A DNA stretch of 64,000 nt from Trichomonas vaginalis G3 (lineage: Eukaryota > Parabasalia > Trichomonadida > Trichomonadidae). A program made the position numbers and the translations under genes. The stretch spans positions 7,842,082 to 7,906,081 of the forward strand of contig NC_067207.1 in NCBI RefSeq assembly GCF_026262505.1, in the 5' to 3' direction. Under the pieces are notes generated by a model. The model ran no database searches. It saw only the letters and a program-made list of their open reading frames with translations, and was not told where the DNA came from. Below are positions 58,038-64,000 of this stretch, piece after piece. Each line of letters opens with the position of its first letter. Position 1 is the first letter of the stretch.

Positions 58038-59538
58038 AAAGTGCTATTGGTTTTGTAAACTTCTTTGCTTTCAATTCATCTGGACCGTCTCTGTCACCAG
58101 TATATTGTATTTGAACTGTACCAACAGTTGAAATACCACCCATAAAGTCTTCTGAGTCAGCAAATGGAATGCCAAGCCAAAAGTTTGAACGGTCTCCATT
58201 TGTATATTGAGTTTTTTGACCTCCTGTATGGGTCCATACTTTCACATATGGCATAATAGAACTTTGCATTTCAGGGTTAATGGTTGTTGTGAAGTTGTTG
58301 TTAAAGTTCATAGCATCTAATGTCAAGTTGTATGACCTCATATCCTCAACTGTAGAATATTCTTCTCTTGGATAATATTTGCCATCTATGTTTATATGAT
58401 ATTTAATACCAGGGTTGTAGAAACAAGAATAGTCATTTATAGTTCGTCTGAAAAGAACAAACATAGTATCTGCATGTTTCATTGCAGTTGTTAAGGCAAT
58501 ATCTGTTCTTGCACCTGGGTCAGCACTTTGGTTTCCAACTTCACCTGCAAAGTCTTTGACAGATATTTGGTGTATAGGGAACATAAGTGGAACTGCAATA
58601 TATTTGGCAGCTAAAGCATTTGAAATATCTGGGTCCAACATATAGACTGCAAGTCTGCTTTCTATTCTCTTGCATTCAAATTTTTCGCATGTGAACTTAA
58701 CTGGGTCCCAAGCATCTCCAGCAGCATTGAAATAATAGTTTACTTCAGTGTTGAGGTTTGAGAAACCAAAGTCTAAGTCAACTTTGTCTTTGCAAAATTC
58801 GGCGAATGACGTTTTATTTGTTCCCTTTACGTCTGTAAGAGTGAATGGGTCTTGTGTTGGTGCAATGACTAAGTTATTTTTGCTTGGAGTAAGTTCGATA
58901 GAAATTTTTCCTGCCCAGTTTGGCAAGTATCTTAAAAACCTGAAGATGAGGAAAGATGACAAAGGAACTCTAAGTTTCAGTTTTACTTTAGTGGCAGCAG
59001 TTCCATCTGAACCAGAAAGGTTAACATAAACTCCTGGAACGTTAGGGTCAAGTCTTCTTATTTTCTCAATAGTTGCATACTGGTCTGTTTGTTCTCTAGC
59101 TTGTGGTTGTACTGAGTTTCTTAAAGCGAACCATTCATAGTTTGCCCATGTTACTGTTTGAACTAAGTCAGAGTTAGAATATATCTTATATCCCATGAAA
59201 ACTTCTGGAGCATATTGGTATCCGACATAGAAAATTCCATTGCAACCTTTCTTTTCAGACAACTTGGCAGAAGGTTTTATTTCAATGTCTTGTTCCACGT
59301 ATAAGAAAGAGTTGTCAATAGAAATAATATGAAACCTGTCGCAAGCAATATCTACTGTTGTTGAAGAACCTTCTCCAAACTCACCTACGTTTCCATAAGA
59401 AACAGCAGTTGTATATTCGTAAGTTCCAGGAACTATTTCTGACCTTCTAATGGCATTGTCGCATTCGTTATACCATTCGGAAACATTTCCATTCATGGCA
59501 TCCAAAACTGTTGGCGTTATATTCTGAGCGGCGTACAT
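57931..59538 (-). CDS. Candidate Polinton major capsid protein, inverted copy
   Basis: 535 residues, the same protein as in copies 1 and 2. It stays open in all three copies. Assignment by size, neighbours and beta-rich character. Confidence 0.55.
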   Translation of the reverse strand: MYAAQNITPTVLDAMNGNVSEWYNECDNAIRRSEIVPGTYEYTTAVSYGNVGEFGEGSSTTVDIACDRFHIISIDNSFLYVEQDIEIKPSAKLSEKKGCNGIFYVGYQYAPEVFMGYKIYSNSDLVQTVTWANYEWFALRNSVQPQAREQTDQYATIEKIRRLDPNVPGVYVNLSGSDGTAATKVKLKLRVPLSSFLIFRFLRYLPNWAGKISIELTPSKNNLVIAPTQDPFTLTDVKGTNKTSFAEFCKDKVDLDFGFSNLNTEVNYYFNAAGDAWDPVKFTCEKFECKRIESRLAVYMLDPDISNALAAKYIAVPLMFPIHQISVKDFAGEVGNQSADPGARTDIALTTAMKHADTMFVLFRRTINDYSCFYNPGIKYHINIDGKYYPREEYSTVEDMRSYNLTLDAMNFNNNFTTTINPEMQSSIMPYVKVWTHTGGQKTQYTNGDRSNFWLGIPFADSEDFMGGISTVGTVQIQYTGDRDGPDELKAKKFTKPIALFTEDALLKIRSMKPAGAPQIGITTASIEQILAAGQ

Positions 59539-59570
59539 TTCATATGGGTAAAAATATAGAATAGTTGGAT

Positions 59571-62500
59571 TTATATGTCATAATAGAACCCACTCGGACC
59601 AAGCTTTACTTTCTTCCTGACTGAGTTTTTAACTCTTCTTTTTCCTTCATTGCCACTACTTTCACTAGATGAAGTTACTTCTTCACTACTTTCACTTTGT
59701 TCTACTCTTCTCTTCTTCTTTGGTGTCGCTTTTGGTAACTTGCCCTCTGCTTCAAGTTGTTGCATCTTTGCCTCATGTTCACCTAGTATGTTGTAAATTT
59801 CCCATGTCCTTTTTGCCTTTGGGCTCTGGTCGCCCATCTCAGGTAACCTATATCCTAGAAAGATTTTGTCATAGTTTGTATTTGAGTCTTCGCGTATTGT
59901 TTGCATGACTCTTTCCTGAGTTTCCGGTTCAAGCTCTTCAAACAGAGCTTGTCCATATGGAATAAGCTCGTTTCCAAATATATGTTTTTGTAGCCATTCT
60001 GGTTTTCTTTCCATGTTACCAATAATATCTTTTGTGAATGGGAAAGCTTTTACCCAATGTTTCAGTCTTTCGTCATTTATTTCTGTAGTTGGTTTTATTT
60101 TGTCAAGGAACATGTTTTTCAATACTAACATTTCATTTGGTACTGTCCATTTGAGTTTTCTTAAATATTCATCCCTTCTCGGTTCATTGTCTGCAAAGTA
60201 AGTTTTTATGACATTTTGTAAACTTTCGTTTGCAAGGTCATGTACAATAGGTTCTCTTCCTTCTCTCTCCCTAACTGTCTTTCTAAACTCTTCACCAAAT
60301 ATACCATCTCTATGGTTCTGTGTAGTTCTTTGAGATAAATGTTTTAGAACGTCAGGTGTTATATTTCCATCAGCCATGTTCATTTCATACTGGTTCAAAA
60401 TATCTGCATCTTTCATATCTTTCAATGGCATTAAAGCCGCGCTGAAAATACCAGCTATATCTGGTTCACCATTCACTTCCATTGCGTCTACAACTTCTTG
60501 GAATTGTGGTTGTAAGTTTATGAACCACCTATCCGGATTAGCTTTATGACCCCATCTCATTGTAGTTCCATAGTCTGCAGAAACAAAAGTAGGTTTGTTT
60601 CCATATTGGTTAGGTTCTGAATGAACTTTAAACAATGTTTCATTTCTATATGTTTTGTTGAAATTTAACCTTTTATTTTCACCGAGTTCAGCCAAAGATT
60701 GAACGTTATATGGTCGTAAGTAAAAAGGATTGTTGTATTTGCGTACATTATCTTTCAGTACTTCCATTCTATGCTGAATATTTTCATCTGATGTTGGAGT
60801 CTTTTGTATGTCGGCAAACATTTTTCGATATTCTTCTACTATGTCAGCCGAATTTTTTTTAGACTCTTGGAAAGATTCCATATTCACCTCATACTCTTGT
60901 TGAGGGTCAAGATTTTTCGGCTGTTCCAAATCTTCATCTAGTTCTGTGAGGTTAGTTTCCAAAGGAGGGACTTGTTCGTTTCCTTCAGGCTCTTCTAGCT
61001 GTTGTTGCTGAACTATTTCTTCCATGTCTGGTTGTATCTGAACTTCTTCCTGTTGAGTTTCTTGTACCTCATCTGCTGGCATTTCATATATTCCGAGACC
61101 GTTTTTAAAAAGTTCCCTATCTAAGTCATCCGGACTCATAAACCTTTCTTCTTTCGTTCCGTCTCTATTTTTTACGCGTTTCATGAAGAGAGTTGAATTG
61201 TCATTTAGCTCTGACACCAAATATCTCGGAGTAAATTCGTTCATGTCATTTGGATGATATGCTATTAAATCATATCCCTTAGCGAGCTTGTATTTTCCAG
61301 GTTTGAAATTATATCCCATTTGGTGCTGAACCATAAAGCTAAATAGGTTCGGGTCTGTATTTCCTTCCTTGAACTTTCTAATAGCTTCTTTATATCTGTC
61401 ACTAAAGTCAAGAGTATCTGGGTAACCATATTCTTCCTTAAGCATTTTTAAGAAATCTTGGTTTCCTTGTTCTCTACTTCTTTTATGTCCTTGCTCTGTT
61501 TGTGGTTGTTGTGCTGGTTGTGGAGGTGGTTGTTGTGCAGGGTTTTGAACTGTTGGTTGCTGTGCTGGTTTTGTGGAGGTGGTTGTTGTGCTGGTTGTTG
61601 TTGTTGTTGTGGTGCTGGATTTTGAACTGTTGGTTGTTGTGTTGGTTTTGGTGCATGCCTGTGTCTGTGTCCATGTGACGATGTAAATGTTTTAGGTAGT
61701 CCTGGTGCAGGTGCTTCTCTTGGAGGGTTTGGTGGTATATAAGTTCCACTAGCTAGTATATAAGTTCCACCAGCTGGTATATAAGTTCCACCAGCTGGCA
61801 CATATGTTCCATCTGCAGCATAATGTCCTACCTGACTTTTCGTTCTTAAGAAAGCATTTACTAGGTCTCTTTTGGTCTGTTGTAACTCTTTTTCTTGACT
61901 TTCCACAACAGCTGTTCTAACGGCGTCATGGGCACTTTGAACTGCCTGTCTCGTTGCTGCATCTGTTATTTTCGTCATATTTTGTGCTACTTCTTTTAAC
62001 TCTTTGTCGAAACCTTCAGACTTCAGTTTCTTTCCAGATGAGAAGTCGTTCACTAGTTTCACCTTACTATGAAGAGCTTCGAAGGCGTTCTTAAAGTCAG
62101 CATTCGTTAAAGCTTCATTTGAACTGTCTTCATCCGCTTGTATTTTTGTCCTTATTGACCCTATAAGTTGGGCTGCTTTAGCGTTGGCTTGGGCGTCTAA
62201 CCAGTCATTATTAGCTTTTATATATTCTGCGCTTTTCATTGCCTTTTGCATGGCTGCGTCGTTATTTTTACTTTCTTGTGCTAAGTTTTCATACTGTACG
62301 GTTTGGTTTTGCAACTGTAAAAGTTTTTCTGCCTTTACATTTGCTTCAACTTCTTTTTTATACTCATCGCTATCCATATATGTCTTCAGGGCTTTTTGTT
62401 TTATTTCTTCATCTTTCAGTACTTTATATTGAGTAGTATGGTTTTTCAAATTTATAACATCTTGTTCCATTTTTGCTACTTCTGCTGCTTTTTCTGACAC

Positions 62501-62953
62501 TTTTTTCGCATATTCCTCTGTACTTAGTTCTTTCAGTTGTTCTTCTTTCTTCTTTTTCTCTACGTTTAACTCATTGAGTTTCTTTGTGTGTCTGTCATAT
62601 TCTAGTTTCTTTTCGTTTTCACTTATTTGTTTCTGTATGTCTATGTTTGACTTTTTGACATCTGTTATTTGATTTTTGAGTGAACTCAAATTCATTTGAC
62701 TTTGAGGGTTATAAGCTGTTCCGTCTGCAGCTCCACCATAGCCTGCCATTTTCGCTAAAAGTGCCGCTCTTAAACCTCCACTCTGTGCACCAATAACTCG
62801 GTTTAAAAGCATAGGGTTGCTTGACATTTGTTGCAACATAGTGGGGTCATTCAGCATTTGTTGTTGCAACTGTTGTTGTGGTGTCAGTTTTACTATTGGA
62901 TGTTTCAATGCTCCCTTCCTCTTACGTATATTCTTACGTAGCTTACGTGGCAT
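59571..62953 (-). pseudogene. Polinton ORF1, inverted copy (broken)
   Basis: This is the same large ORF as at 18660-22091, with about one break. The basic start, coiled coil, Pro/Gln repeat linker and C-terminal region are all recognisable. An Inr-like motif lies at 62957-62962 on the minus strand. Confidence 0.6.
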
Positions 62954-62994
62954 TTTAAGTGAAGTTAAAAAGCGGTTTTATACTAAACATCTTC

Positions 62995-63027
62995 GGGGCT
63001 AGAGGGCGCAACGCGCCTGGAAGCCCC
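62995..63027. repeat. GC-rich hairpin in the divergent intergenic region, inverted copy
   Basis: The nested inverted repeat is the same as at 1551-1583, again between ORF1 and the WDR11-like gene. Confidence 0.6.
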
Positions 63028-63137
63028 ACTACCTTTTTTTTTTCAAGTAGATGTGATTTGATTCTGTACAACTAAATATTAATATATTTAAAACATTGTA
63101 GAATTAAAATTTTTGACGATATCAATTTATAAAAAAA

Positions 63138-64000
63138 ATGCAAGCGAATCCTTTTAATAAAGCTAAGATACGATTTGCTTCACTTTGTCCACCTAGTAAA
63201 GTGTTCAACACAGGGAGCATGGACTGGGAAGCATGTGGGCTACTTGCATTAGCCGGTAAAGGCACAATTTATCTCTATAAAACTACTAAAAATGATATTT
63301 CTTTCTTATGATCCATTGAAATTCTAAATTCTAACATAACTTGCCTTAAATTCCACTATGAGCTACCTTATCTTGCAATTTCAGACGATTGCGGAAGAGT
63401 TTTGTTATGGGATTGTGAATCAGGTCTTACACTCGGAATCACTCGTCAAGTATCTGAAGCTCAGTATGTATCGGAGCTTCAATGGTCCCGTAAAATCGTT
63501 TTAGGCTTTGCAGAACCAAATACAATTTATAGTATCGATTTTTGGCCGTATGAAGCTGAAGATCAAGCGAAAAACTCACGAATACTTTGGAAGATAGATG
63601 TTCCTGGTACATATACAAGGATGGCTGTTAATAGTTCAGATATATTCACTGCAATTCTATATTCTAATGGTCCATCCTTTACAATTATCACGTCAAAGAA
63701 TGCCAAGCAGGCTCCAACATCTCAATCTCAATCCCATACTTTAGATAAATCAGAAAAAATCGTAGAAATTCAACATCATCCCCATATTAGTAATATTTTA
63801 TTAATTATGCTTGAAGGAAAAATACTTACGTTTAACATAGCGACCAAATCTGGCCGAAATCTTGTAATCGATGAATCATCCCAATCATCTTTCCATAAAC
63901 TGCTTCCTTCTTTAACAAATGACAACGAAATTACAGTTTATGGTCAAGACTCGTCACTCAGTATCTATATCTGTAACGAAGACTACATTTTTACAAAATC
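63138..64000 (+). CDS. WDR11-like WD-repeat protein, N-terminal part (cut by window end)
   Basis: It starts MQANPFNKAKIRF at 63138 and carries the same TGA at codon 58 (63309-63311). The sequence runs off the window after about 287 codons. Its presence shows the inverted array also continues with a further unit. Confidence 0.6.

Larger units (their letters stand above)
55810..63027 (-). mobile_element. Polinton capsid-gene module, copy 4, inverted (partial fossil)
   Basis: Gene content and spacing are the same as in copies 1 and 2, reverse-complemented. It has about one break, in ORF1; the other ORFs look open. Genes for replication, integration and maturation are absent. Outer limits are the hairpin (62995-63027) and the first host repeat (55809). 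Confidence 0.6.

Overview
The window looks like nuclear DNA of a parabasalid, most probably Trichomonas vaginalis or a close relative. It is AT-rich and the genes are compact and apparently intronless. A TCACTT motif, matching the trichomonad Inr consensus TCA(Py)(T/A), lies a few bases before one start codon. A D,D34D mariner, a Polinton (Maverick) capsid module, a WDR11-like housekeeping gene and an Asn-rich repeat surface protein sit side by side. This assignment is inference; no database was searched.

One unit of about 17 kb accounts for nearly everything. In its own left-to-right order it holds: a WDR11-like gene (minus strand); a short divergent intergenic region with a GC-rich hairpin; a Polinton structural-gene block (large ORF1, candidate major capsid protein, a small opposite-strand ORF, a small coiled-coil ORF, candidate minor capsid protein); an ORF that starts as Polinton-like sequence and runs in frame into a 114-residue-repeat membrane protein; a mariner whose transposase is split by an array of about 14 DNA hairpins; a scrap of another surface-protein gene; then the next WDR11-like gene. 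Unit 1 covers about 1-17,035. Unit 2 starts near 17,036, where the repeat array has grown from about 9 units to about 50, the mariner is absent, and a deletion runs into the WDR11-like gene. After a 100-N gap (46,891-46,990) the same unit appears in the opposite orientation (46,991-64,000), so the scaffold is a large inverted repeat centred on the gap.

Sequence quality varies strongly. The right contig is clean: its 819-codon surface-protein ORF is open and its mariner ORFs are longer. The repeat array of unit 2 has homopolymer-length frame changes, and from about 35.5 kb to the gap random small indels become dense. That pattern fits unpolished single-read consensus better than biological decay. 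Frame breaks in those parts should not be read as biology without raw reads.

The Polinton material is only the capsid side. I see no DNA polymerase B, integrase, packaging ATPase or protease, so it is treated as a partial fossil carried inside an amplified host segment. The most unusual item is the hairpin array inside the mariner. It has near-perfect inverted repeats with 3 to 14-nt loops, shared modular arms and an alternative 41-bp pairing, and neither the mariner nor any neighbouring gene explains it.
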